A DNA stretch of 64,000 nucleotides from Pseudophaeobacter sp965641885 (GTDB taxonomy: Bacteria; Pseudomonadota; Alphaproteobacteria; Rhodobacterales; Rhodobacteraceae): positions 124,001 to 188,000 of the forward strand of contig OZ282574.1 of NCBI GenBank assembly GCA_965641885.1. The letters run 5' to 3'. The notes beneath the pieces are model-generated. The model did no database searches, was not told the DNA's origin, and saw only the letters and a program-made list of their open reading frames with translations. Shown here piece after piece: positions 28,399 through 36,307 of the stretch (position 1 is its first letter; every line of letters begins with the position of its first letter). Made by a program: the position numbers and the translations under genes.

Positions 28399-29449
28399 CG
28401 CTTTTAAATCCCTGGAAGCCGGCGCGCTGGTCATGGGGCTGTCTTTGCTGATGACGGTTTGTGCTCCCCCGGCTATCGCGACCGAGGCCGCGATTTGCAC
28501 CCCTGCGCCGCCGCCAGCTCAAAGCCTGTCTATTCAAAGCAGATATGAGGGCAGTGACGCCAGCCGTGCGACACTGAACAAAGAGGTGCAGGCAGAAACC
28601 AAGGCTTTGCTGAAGCCACTGGATGATTTCCTGCGTGATCTTTCTGCCGGGGTTGAGACCATGCTGAAGTCCGACGCCGATCAAAGGCCGGATCTGGCCG
28701 ACTGCCTGATGCAGCAAATGGCGGTCTGGGCAGAGGCGGATGCCTTGTCTGACCTTGGGACGCAAACGACTCAGTTGACCATCGGAGCCCGTCTGGCCGG
28801 TCTTGCGATCGTCGCAGCGCAAGCGGCGCTTTATGCCACCGATGCAGACAAGCGCGAGGCCGTGGGGGATTGGCTGTCCCGTCGTGTCGGAGAACAAATG
28901 CGGTTTTGGGAAATAGCTCCAAGGGGCGCTGCCGCGGGGAATTTGCGTGCCTGGGCCGGGCTTGCTGCTGCAGCAACCACTGAGCTGAACAATGACCCGG
29001 TCATGCGGTCCTGGGCCGTTTGGTCGACGTCTTACGTCTTGTGTTCTGTCAACTCGGATGGAAGCCTGCCGCAAGAAATGAGCCGTGAAAAATTCGCGCT
29101 TCACTATCAGCTGTATGCTCTGAGCCCCTTAGTCACGTCCATCAAATTGCTGGAGCAGCAGGGCACTTCATTAGTCGGGCAATGCGATGGGGCATTGGAG
29201 CGTGCGGTGCATTTTGCACTGTCTGATCTGGAAACAGGGGCGCAGACTGAGGCGATTACAGGGCATGTGCAGTCCTTTTTTGATGGGAGCGCAGAGCTGA
29301 AGAAACACCATTTAGCGTGGTTGGAGGCCTACCTGAGCCTGACATCAGATCCTTTGGCCGAAGAATTCGCGGCCTCGCGCCGTCCATTGTCTTTTTCCAA
29401 ACTAGGGGGCAACCAAACGCTGATCTGGGGGCCTTCACACCAACACTAA
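28388..29449 (+). CDS. algL: AlgL-like (PL5) protein lacking the catalytic histidine
   Basis: The 353-residue exported protein fits polysaccharide lyase family 5. The stretch GNLRAWAGLAAAATTE aligns with the family's NNHxYWAxW segment, and LPQEMSREKFALHYQLYAL with LPNELKRxQRALAYHNYAL. In PL5 lyases Asn and His of the first motif and Arg and Tyr of the second are catalytic. Here Asn, Arg and Tyr remain but His is replaced by Leu. AlgL clears polymer from the periplasm, so this copy may bind rather than cleave. The start overlaps algK by 11 nt. Alignment is by eye. Confidence 0.68.
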   Translation: MGNDAFKSLEAGALVMGLSLLMTVCAPPAIATEAAICTPAPPPAQSLSIQSRYEGSDASRATLNKEVQAETKALLKPLDDFLRDLSAGVETMLKSDADQRPDLADCLMQQMAVWAEADALSDLGTQTTQLTIGARLAGLAIVAAQAALYATDADKREAVGDWLSRRVGEQMRFWEIAPRGAAAGNLRAWAGLAAAATTELNNDPVMRSWAVWSTSYVLCSVNSDGSLPQEMSREKFALHYQLYALSPLVTSIKLLEQQGTSLVGQCDGALERAVHFALSDLETGAQTEAITGHVQSFFDGSAELKKHHLAWLEAYLSLTSDPLAEEFAASRRPLSFSKLGGNQTLIWGPSHQH

Positions 29450-29499
29450 AGCCCCCCAGCCGGGAGCGGGTGGTTTGGGAAGGTGCGCCAGGTGCCGGA

Positions 29500-29528
29500 A
29501 GCGAACCTTGAGCCAGTCAAGGCTCGCT
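29500..29528 (+). terminator. hairpin after the alginate-like operon
   Basis: AGCGA-A-CCTTGA (29500-29511) pairs with TCAAGG-C-TCGCT (29517-29528) around a 5-nt loop, giving 11 pairs with one mismatch, 51 nt after the last stop of the locus. No T run follows, so it may be an attenuating or RNA-stabilising hairpin rather than a classical terminator. Confidence 0.5.
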
Positions 29529-29619
29529 GAACTGCGAAAGTCTTGGCATTTGGGTTGTTTTGATCAAGAGTGATACAGAGGACGTCAATTTCCAAGCTTA
29601 GAAAAAAAGGAATTGCATC

Positions 29620-31143
29620 GTGAAACTAAAAAATTTCATGACAGTCGCTTTAGGCTCTGTTGTTCTGGGAGGGATGGCGGTGTTTACCAGCGTTTCTGCC
29701 CAGGAAGTTCCCAAAATGAGAACTGAAATACCTGATGGAATAACCACCCCGGATACTATCGAGACCCAATTGGGGTATCTCAGTTTTTTTGATGGTGTGC
29801 CTGATGCCCAATCTACTGATAAGATTTACAATCTGCTGGACTTCACTCACGCCTATCAAGCCTATTTGGATGGTGTCAAAATCGCCTCAATGGACGCGAT
29901 GCGGCGGGGTATCCTTGAATTTGGCCCCGCCAATACAACAGTGCTTCAGTTCCAGGAATTGATGGATTCAAAGACGCTTTTTCTGACTGCGAACACAACC
30001 AGCGTGTACCAGATGGCCTGGCTTGACCTGGGCGATGAGCCAATGGTGATTGAAACGCCGCCTAATGTTTTAGGTTTCCTGAACGACGCCTGGTTCCGCT
30101 ACGTGGTCGATTTCGGCAATCTCGGACCTGATAAAGGGAAAGGTGGCAAGTTCCTAATCCTGCCACCGGGCTATGAAGGCGAGGTACCAGAGGGCGACTA
30201 CTTTGTGGTGCCGACCAACACCTCCGGTCATTGGGTGTTGTGGCGCGGCTATCTTGAGAACGGGTCCACTGAAACTGCGATCAAAGCGACACAGGACCAG
30301 TTTCGCATGTATCCTTTGTCTCAGGCTTCAAATCAGCCTGAGATGACTTTTGTCAATGTATCCGGCGAGGAATTCAACACCATTCACGTGATGGATGCGC
30401 GCATGTTTGAAGAGATCAACACCGTTGTTCAAACAGAACCACTGATGGGAGAAAACCCTGAATTGCTCGGCCATCTTGCGGCAATCGGGATCGTAAAAGG
30501 CCAAGATTTCGCCCCCGATGAGCGGATGCAAAACATTTTGGAGAGGGCTGCATCTGCAGGTGCGGTAACTGTTAAGTCCCTGATTTCCAAACCTCGGGAC
30601 GAACGTGCCTATTGGTATCCTGGCGAAAGCTACTGGCAGAATGCCTTTCCAGGCGGGGCCTATACCTGGGAAACTGATGGCGTTGCGCTGCAGGACTTCC
30701 GCTCAGCATTCCATTTCTATGCCACAGGCATAACGCCTGCGATGGCGCTAAAGCTTATTGGCAAGGGGTCGCAATATGCCTTGACCTATCGCGATGCGAT
30801 GGGGAACGCGCTGGACGGGTCCAAGACCTACAAGCTGACCGTACCGGCAAATCCTCCTGCAAAAGATTTCTGGTCCTTCACGCTCTACGACAACCAAACG
30901 CGATCTATGCTTCAAACGGACAAGCAATTCCCGGCCCTTGGCAGCAATGATACAGGAATTGTGACGAACGCCGACGGGTCAGTGGACATCTACTTTGGGC
31001 CAACGGCGCCTGAGGGACATGAAAACAACTGGCTCCAGACGATTCCGGGGAAAGGATGGAATACAATCATGCGGCTCTATGGTCCGCTTGAGCCCTGGTT
31101 TGACAAGACATGGCGTCCCGGAGAGATCGAACTGGTTGAGTAG
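29620..31143 (+). CDS. exported DUF1254/DUF1214 protein
   Basis: The 507-residue product begins at a GTG with AAGGA 9 nt upstream and carries a signal peptide (likely cleaved at VSA/QEV). The N-terminal half matches DUF1254 (FTHAYQAYLDGVKIASMDAM; TANTTSVYQMAWLDL) and the C-terminal half DUF1214 (PAKDFWSFTLYDNQTRSML; WNTIMRLYGPLEPWFDKTW). The molecular function of these paired domains is not established. It is monocistronic, placed between the alginate-like operon's hairpin and a strong terminator. Confidence 0.85.
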   Translation: MKLKNFMTVALGSVVLGGMAVFTSVSAQEVPKMRTEIPDGITTPDTIETQLGYLSFFDGVPDAQSTDKIYNLLDFTHAYQAYLDGVKIASMDAMRRGILEFGPANTTVLQFQELMDSKTLFLTANTTSVYQMAWLDLGDEPMVIETPPNVLGFLNDAWFRYVVDFGNLGPDKGKGGKFLILPPGYEGEVPEGDYFVVPTNTSGHWVLWRGYLENGSTETAIKATQDQFRMYPLSQASNQPEMTFVNVSGEEFNTIHVMDARMFEEINTVVQTEPLMGENPELLGHLAAIGIVKGQDFAPDERMQNILERAASAGAVTVKSLISKPRDERAYWYPGESYWQNAFPGGAYTWETDGVALQDFRSAFHFYATGITPAMALKLIGKGSQYALTYRDAMGNALDGSKTYKLTVPANPPAKDFWSFTLYDNQTRSMLQTDKQFPALGSNDTGIVTNADGSVDIYFGPTAPEGHENNWLQTIPGKGWNTIMRLYGPLEPWFDKTWRPGEIELVE

Positions 31144-31170
31144 TGGTGTGATACAATAAGCGACGATCAG

Positions 31171-31197
31171 GCGGGCCACTCACTGTGGTCCGCTTTT
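31171..31197 (+). terminator. strong rho-independent terminator
   Basis: GCGGGCCAC (31171-31179) pairs with GTGGTCCGC (31185-31193) across a 5-nt loop, nine pairs including one G-T, followed by TTTT. It lies 28 nt after the DUF1254 stop. Confidence 0.85.
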
Positions 31198-31398
31198 GAG
31201 ACCTCTTCTGCAGCCGCTGGGCCCACTGCGTCATGCGCAACTCTTCAAACGTTGGACCTCTCACGGGGCAAGCTTAGACGGCCCACTGATCGGGTTTAGC
31301 TGTTTTTCGGCCTTGGCCAAATGGTCTTCTCAGACGCCATGATCCAAGCCGGGCTAACAAATCAAAAACCGCACTTTCGGCTTACAGGACCAATCCCA

Positions 31399-32520
31399 AT
31401 GCCCGATATGGCTCGCCTCGCACTCCGCTCTATAGTCCTCGGCGTTGTTCTTTTGGGAATGTCCTGCAGCAGGCCGCCGCCCGTTATCGGCATAGACAAC
31501 CCAGATATCCCCACACGCTCTGTTGCAAACGCCATCCACCACAAGGTCTTTGTGGCCACCACTCGGGAGGATAGCGAAGTCGTGGGCGCTCTGTTTTCAG
31601 AGCTCCGAGCCGCCGAGCTAGGCCTGGCGGCAGTCACAGTGTCGGTTCCGCCGCAGCACAAAGTGGGCGAACTTGAACGTCCAAAATCAATCCCCCCTAA
31701 CCCTCGCAAAGAATTCGCTGTCATAGAGCCAACAATTTTTGAAAGTAAAGGCGGCTTTGTTTCAGCCCTGAACCATGAATTGCGTCAGAGGCGAGCTGGC
31801 GACAGAGACATTCTGTTCTTTGTGCATGGGTACAATACCACGACCAGCGAGGCCATCTTGCGGGTTGGACAGTTTGTTGAAGATAGCGATTTCAAGGGGG
31901 TTCCGGTTCTCTTTACCTGGGCTTCGGCGGGGAAATTTTCGCGTTATGTCTATGATCTAAACAGCGCCCTTGTGGCGCGCCCACAGCTGCTGGAGGCGAC
32001 GGCAATCATTAGCCAATCAATCGCCTCAGAATACCACATATTCGCTCATTCGATGGGGGGGTTTCTGACGATGGAGGCTATAGTCGATGCTGCACAGGCG
32101 GGTGATTTCGACCAAACGGGTCGCTTGAGGAACGTGGTTCTGGCCTCTCCTGACATTGACTATGATTTGTTTCGCAGTCAGATCGGCCAGATCGACACAA
32201 CCTTTGATCGCTTTTTTGTGCTTTTGTCTCATGACGACTATGCCCTTCGCGCCTCACGTATCATCGCCGGTGGAGTACCACGTATCGGCGCCGCCGATGC
32301 AGAAGATCTGGCCCAATTGGGTGTTAACGCCATTGATTTGAGTGAAATCCATGATCAAAACTCTGACAGCCATTCAAAGTTTGCCGGATCGCCCGAAGTT
32401 GTACAGCTCCTTGGCCTGGGCTTGAACAAGGCTCCGGCTCTGGGGGCAAGCCGGGTTTCGCCCTTGGCGGATTTGATCCGGGATGTTCCGATCCGGTTCG
32501 TTCGGGCAATTGCCGAATGA
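31399..32520 (+). CDS. lipoprotein alpha/beta hydrolase (DUF900 type)
   Basis: From the ATG at 31399 the 373-residue product has a lipoprotein signal (LALRSIVLGVVLLGMSC, lipobox LGMSC). It continues as a DUF900-type alpha/beta hydrolase: strand and turn ILFFVHGYNTTTSEA, VPVLFTWASAG, the nucleophile elbow AHSMGG and VLASPDIDYDLF. It is probably anchored to a membrane on the periplasmic side. The longer frame from 31321 would hide the lipobox behind 26 residues. The substrate is unknown; this family is often annotated as esterase/lipase. Confidence 0.8.
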   Translation: MPDMARLALRSIVLGVVLLGMSCSRPPPVIGIDNPDIPTRSVANAIHHKVFVATTREDSEVVGALFSELRAAELGLAAVTVSVPPQHKVGELERPKSIPPNPRKEFAVIEPTIFESKGGFVSALNHELRQRRAGDRDILFFVHGYNTTTSEAILRVGQFVEDSDFKGVPVLFTWASAGKFSRYVYDLNSALVARPQLLEATAIISQSIASEYHIFAHSMGGFLTMEAIVDAAQAGDFDQTGRLRNVVLASPDIDYDLFRSQIGQIDTTFDRFFVLLSHDDYALRASRIIAGGVPRIGAADAEDLAQLGVNAIDLSEIHDQNSDSHSKFAGSPEVVQLLGLGLNKAPALGASRVSPLADLIRDVPIRFVRAIAE

Positions 32521-32523
32521 AAG

Positions 32524-32576
32524 CCTACAGGCAGCTCAGACATATACCATATCAGTCGCTTGGCTCAGCCTGTAGG
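32524..32576. repeat. 9-bp perfect inverted repeat after the hydrolase gene
   Basis: CCTACAGGC (32524-32532) and GCCTGTAGG (32568-32576) are perfect reverse complements separated by 35 nt, beginning 4 nt after the hydrolase stop. It could fold into a transcript-end hairpin or be a protein-binding pair; no T run follows directly. Confidence 0.45.
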
Positions 32577-32745
32577 AACAGTGATAGTTTTACCGGCCTA
32601 AGAAAGGTCGGTTCTGCGTCTGCGAAATGAGATCCAGCCATTGGCTCCAACAGTCTGCAAACCGCTCATTGTGGCTGAGCTCTGGCCAATGCGGCGCTAG
32701 GGACGCATATCGTGAAAGGCCTTGCGCGCCGTCTCATGGGCCTAG

Positions 32746-33078
32746 TCAAACCGGGGTGGCGTGTTTGTCCTGCGTTTTCCCCAATTCCATCAGCTTGGTC
32801 ATTTCGGCTGCGTAGTCGTCCGTCGCTTTCTTGAGAAAGTCCGTTTGAATTTTCTGGATCTCCGCAATGCCCTTTGCCTGCAACAGATCTTGCTGAGTTT
32901 GGATATCGTGCTTGACGCGTTCTGTTATGAAACTCAGCATTTCGTTGCCTACATTATTCATGGTTTCAAACCATTCCGGTCCAAAACCCGGCATCGTTTT
33001 CGCACTGGCATCCCGCATCGCTTCTATCAGATTGGTCGCAGGCGAAACGGCATCTTTGGTTTTGTCATGCTTGGTCAT
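32746..33078 (-). CDS. phasin (PHA granule-associated protein)
   Basis: The 110-residue helical, amphipathic protein resembles phasins, which coat polyhydroxyalkanoate granules: FETMNNVGNEMLSFITERVK followed by a heptad-rich segment to MTKLMELGKTQDK. The ATG at 33078 (MTKHDK) has AGAGGA upstream and is preferred over one five codons earlier. A perfect FNR box lies 57 nt upstream, so expression probably rises under low oxygen. The PHA synthase gene is 3 kb away in the same cluster. Confidence 0.78.
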   Translation of the reverse strand: MTKHDKTKDAVSPATNLIEAMRDASAKTMPGFGPEWFETMNNVGNEMLSFITERVKHDIQTQQDLLQAKGIAEIQKIQTDFLKKATDDYAAEMTKLMELGKTQDKHATPV

Positions 33079-33134
33079 TTTCAATCCTCTCACTCTGATT
33101 TCGCCCGATTATACCATCCAAAACGAGCTGAGTA

Positions 33135-33148
33135 TTGATGTGCATCAA
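33135..33148. promoter_or_regulatory. FNR box upstream of the phasin gene
   Basis: TTGAT-GTGC-ATCAA is a perfect FNR/FixK-type palindrome (TTGAT-N4-ATCAA) 57 nt upstream of the phasin ATG, a position compatible with activation on the minus strand. It implies control by an FnrL-type oxygen sensor or by the Crp/Fnr protein encoded at 55 kb. Confidence 0.8.
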
Positions 33149-33225
33149 TCCTCAGGCTGTTTTGCAATCTCTAGCTGAAACGCTTCTTTCCAGCGCCAAA
33201 GACAGGTCTCTTTCATTTTGGTCTT

Positions 33226-34407
33226 TCAGAACAAGAACCTGCGACAGGCCTGGGCCACGACGGCCTCTTCATTTGTGGGAACGACAAGGGTTTTGACCTG
33301 CGCTGGATCGGTACTGATCAGGGTCGCATTGCTTTCATTCGCGGCCACGTCGACCAAGACTCCCAACCAAGTTAAGCGTTCGCAAATTAGCTTGCGAACC
33401 AGGGCTGAATTTTCTCCGATCCCTGCTGTAAAGACCACCGCGTCGAGCCCACCAAGTGAGGGGACCAGACCTGCGAGAATGCTGGCGGCGCGGTCGCAGT
33501 ACAGATCAATGGCTTCGCGCGCCTGGGGACTATCGCTGTTTTGCAGCACATGCATATCATTGCTGATGCCCGAGACACCTAACAGACCAGATTGGCGGTA
33601 GAGCATGTTTTCGACGGCGGTGGTGCTCATTCCTTTGGCCTGCATCAGATAGAGCACGACGCCGGGATCCAGCGTGCCGCATCTTTGTCCCATCATCAGC
33701 CCGTCCAAAGCCGTGAATCCCATGCTTGTCGCAACGCTTTTTCGATCTTTCATGGCACACATGCTGGCACCATTCCCCAAATGCGCCACGATCACCCGGC
33801 CGTCGGCCAGATCGCCCAGATACTCGGGCAACTGGCTGGCGATGTAGTCGTAAGACAGGCCGTGAAATCCGTAACGGATAACTCCCTCTTCGCTCAGCGC
33901 ACGGGGCAGGGCAAAGAGTTTGGCCAATCGTCCCCGACCCTGGTGGAAGCTGGTGTCGAAACAGGCAATTTGTTGCAGGTTCGGCTGCCGCTTTGCGACG
34001 GCTCGGATCGCAGCCAAATTATGCGGCTGATGCAAGGGCGCAAGAGGGATGAGGGCGTCCAATCTGTCCAAAACGGCATCAGTCACCCGGACCGGCCCCG
34101 CAAAGTGCGTGCCGCCATGCACAACCCGGTGCCCCACTGCTACAAGGCGGTGGCTGTCTTGGTGCTGGCCAAGCCAAGGCAACAGCTGCTGGATCAGGTG
34201 CTCGTGGTCGCTGCCCAAATCCAACTGATCAAGCGCGCCTTTGGCAAGCGCGTTGCCCTGTGCGTCTCGGGCGCTAAAGATGGGTGCGGTGCCGATGCCC
34301 GCGATCTTGCCGCTGATCACAGGAGCTGTGACCGTCTCATCGGTGCTGAACACGGCAAACTTGAGGCTGGATGATCCAGCGTTCAGCGTCAGAATGACGT
34401 CGCTCAT
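33226..34407 (-). CDS. ackA: acetate kinase
   Basis: The 393-residue enzyme converts acetyl phosphate and ADP to acetate and ATP. Family motifs are clear: LTLNAGSSSLKFAVF at the N-terminus, GHRVVHGG, FDTSFHQ, YGFHGLSYDYI, VAHLGNGASMCA and VFTAGIGENSALVR. Length is normal. Its start overlaps the stop of the MaoC-Pta gene by ATGA, so the two are translationally coupled and form the acetyl-CoA to acetate route that gives substrate-level ATP when oxygen is short. Confidence 0.92.
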   Translation of the reverse strand: MSDVILTLNAGSSSLKFAVFSTDETVTAPVISGKIAGIGTAPIFSARDAQGNALAKGALDQLDLGSDHEHLIQQLLPWLGQHQDSHRLVAVGHRVVHGGTHFAGPVRVTDAVLDRLDALIPLAPLHQPHNLAAIRAVAKRQPNLQQIACFDTSFHQGRGRLAKLFALPRALSEEGVIRYGFHGLSYDYIASQLPEYLGDLADGRVIVAHLGNGASMCAMKDRKSVATSMGFTALDGLMMGQRCGTLDPGVVLYLMQAKGMSTTAVENMLYRQSGLLGVSGISNDMHVLQNSDSPQAREAIDLYCDRAASILAGLVPSLGGLDAVVFTAGIGENSALVRKLICERLTWLGVLVDVAANESNATLISTDPAQVKTLVVPTNEEAVVAQACRRFLF

Positions 34408-35801
34408 ACCGCAATGCCGCCTGACCGAGAGTGTACGAATAACTGTGCCATTGCTGCGGATGCCAAGCGAGACATAACCCCATCGGCGCGGCTGGTCAGA
34501 ACGATGGGAATACGCGCGCCCAGAACGATGCCAGCGGCATCGGCTCCGGCCAAATAGATCAGTTGCTTGGCGATCATGTTTCCGGCTTCCAAATCGGGTG
34601 CAATCAAAATGTCCGCAGCCCCCGCGACCTCGGTGTAGATGCCCTTCGTTTCAGCCGCAGCTTTCGACACCGCATTGTCAAAGGCCAGCGGCCCGTCCAG
34701 CAAGCCGCCGAGAATCTGCCCACGCTCTGCCATCTTGCAAAGTGCGGCGGCATCCAGCGTAGACGGAAGGCTGGGCGTCACGGTTTCAACCGCCGACAGC
34801 AACGCCACCTTTGGCAGGTCAATCCCCAAGGCCAGTGCAAGATCAATTGCATTCTGCACGATATCGCGTTTGGTCTGCAGATCGGGGAAGGTGTTGATCG
34901 CCGCGTCACTGATCAGCAGCGGTTTGGGGTAGTTGGGCACATCAAGTGCAAACACATGGCTCATGCGTCGTTCAGTGCGCAGACCGCACTCCTTGTTGAC
35001 CACGGGTTTCAACAACTCATCGGTGTGAATTTTGCCTTTCATCAACATGCCGACCTTGCCTTCGCGGGCCAGTTTGACAGAGTGTTCGGCGGCCGCGTGA
35101 CTATGGGGGACATCAATGATCTCGATGCCGCTCAGGTCCAGCTGAGCCTCAGAGGCTGCGGCCTCGATCTTGGCCCTAGGGCCCACGAGAATGGGGTCGA
35201 TCATGCCCTGTTTGCGCGCTTCCAGCGCTCCCTCAATCGACAGAGCGTCACAGGGGTGCACCACGGCGGTGCTCACCGGCGCCAGAGCCGCCGTTGCTTT
35301 GATCAATCTCGCGAACCGCGCACCGCGCTCGTGGAGGTGGACCTCTGGCAGCATGACCCGGGGGCGGCGTACCTTTTGCGTCGGGGCCACGACCTGTGCC
35401 TGGCCCTCAATGACGGTCTCGCGGCGTTGGTTGGTGCACAGGCAGTCGAGGGTTACATGATGATGCGCCGCACTTTTTTCAGCGACAGTGATACGCACCG
35501 TGACGGTGTCGCCCAGACCGACGGCTGCTTTGAAGCTCAGGTTCTGATTGAGATAAATCGTGCCGGGGCCGGGCAGCTCGGTTCCCAACACGGCTGAGAT
35601 CAGCGCACCGCCCCACATGCCATGGGCGATGACTTTGTGAAACATATCCGACTGCGCATAGTCAGCGTCCACATGCGCCGGGTTCACGTCGCCAGACATG
35701 ACAGCGAACAATTCGATATCGCCCTGTTTCAGTGTGCGCGTCAATTCTGCGCTATCCCCAACCTTGATCTCGTCGAAGGTCCTGTTCTCGATATACTGCA
35801 T
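34404..35801 (-). CDS. MaoC-like hydratase / phosphate acetyl(butyryl)transferase fusion
   Basis: The 465-residue protein combines an N-terminal MaoC hot-dog domain (about 1-140; VNPAHVDADYAQ, HGMWGGALISAVLG) with a C-terminal phosphate acyltransferase (about 160-460; MLMKGKIHTDELLKP, SHVFALDVP, LISDAAINTFPDL). The second domain transfers an acyl group from CoA to phosphate for AckA downstream; acetyl or butyryl specificity cannot be read. The hot-dog domain is an R-hydratase type that could exchange crotonyl-CoA and 3-hydroxybutyryl-CoA, a link to the nearby PHA genes. This domain fusion is known in the family. Confidence 0.88.
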   Translation of the reverse strand: MQYIENRTFDEIKVGDSAELTRTLKQGDIELFAVMSGDVNPAHVDADYAQSDMFHKVIAHGMWGGALISAVLGTELPGPGTIYLNQNLSFKAAVGLGDTVTVRITVAEKSAAHHHVTLDCLCTNQRRETVIEGQAQVVAPTQKVRRPRVMLPEVHLHERGARFARLIKATAALAPVSTAVVHPCDALSIEGALEARKQGMIDPILVGPRAKIEAAASEAQLDLSGIEIIDVPHSHAAAEHSVKLAREGKVGMLMKGKIHTDELLKPVVNKECGLRTERRMSHVFALDVPNYPKPLLISDAAINTFPDLQTKRDIVQNAIDLALALGIDLPKVALLSAVETVTPSLPSTLDAAALCKMAERGQILGGLLDGPLAFDNAVSKAAAETKGIYTEVAGAADILIAPDLEAGNMIAKQLIYLAGADAAGIVLGARIPIVLTSRADGVMSRLASAAMAQLFVHSRSGGIAV

Positions 35802-35828
35802 GCGCGTTTGCCTAGCCTCTGTTTCGCT

Positions 35829-36098
35829 TCAAGTCGTTTTCGGACCTTGATCGGTGTGGTTGTGCTCTTCGATCTCTTCCGCGACGGCCTCAATCTCGCG
35901 AAACGCATCGCCGTCAGAGGCCTTGCCTTCGATGTGGGCAGCAGTTTGACCGTTGATCTTCAGATCTGCGTCGCCCCAGGGGTGGGTGTCGATCTCCAGT
36001 GTGTCACCATTGGCCGTTGAGGTGAAATGCTGCTCTGTGGCGCCTTTGCCAGCCGGATAGGTGAGATCCGGCTTCCAACTAAGCGTTTTCTTGGTCAT
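35829..36098 (-). CDS. hypothetical acidic protein
   Basis: An 89-residue frame with start at 36098 and an upstream AAGGAGCG. The product is acidic, with a conserved-looking beta-rich centre (TANGDTLEIDTHPWGDADLKING) and an acidic helical tail (FREIEAVAEEIEEHNH). No signal or membrane segment and no known domain was recognised. It sits between the pta fusion and phaC in the same direction, probably in the same low-oxygen/PHA unit. Confidence 0.6.
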   Translation of the reverse strand: MTKKTLSWKPDLTYPAGKGATEQHFTSTANGDTLEIDTHPWGDADLKINGQTAAHIEGKASDGDAFREIEAVAEEIEEHNHTDQGPKTT

Positions 36099-36307
36099 TT
36101 GTCGCTCCTTTTCATGCTCTTATGTGATAGCCGCCATATACAAAGGCGATGTTGCCAGTCGTGTCATGCGGATCAGCGAATGCACCGAGACATCCATCGC
36201 TTCCGAAAAGCCCTCCTTTGAACATGCTCTCACCAGGCCATGCCGCATCCCGCAGCGATGGAATGCTCATTTGCAATGCCTGCTAAAAGCCTGTCCAACA
36301 TGTGCGG

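Noticed and set aside
34563..35597. 344-residue plus-strand frame opposite the MaoC-Pta gene
   Set aside because: It is a shadow of a clearly coding minus-strand gene; its translation has no recognisable domain.
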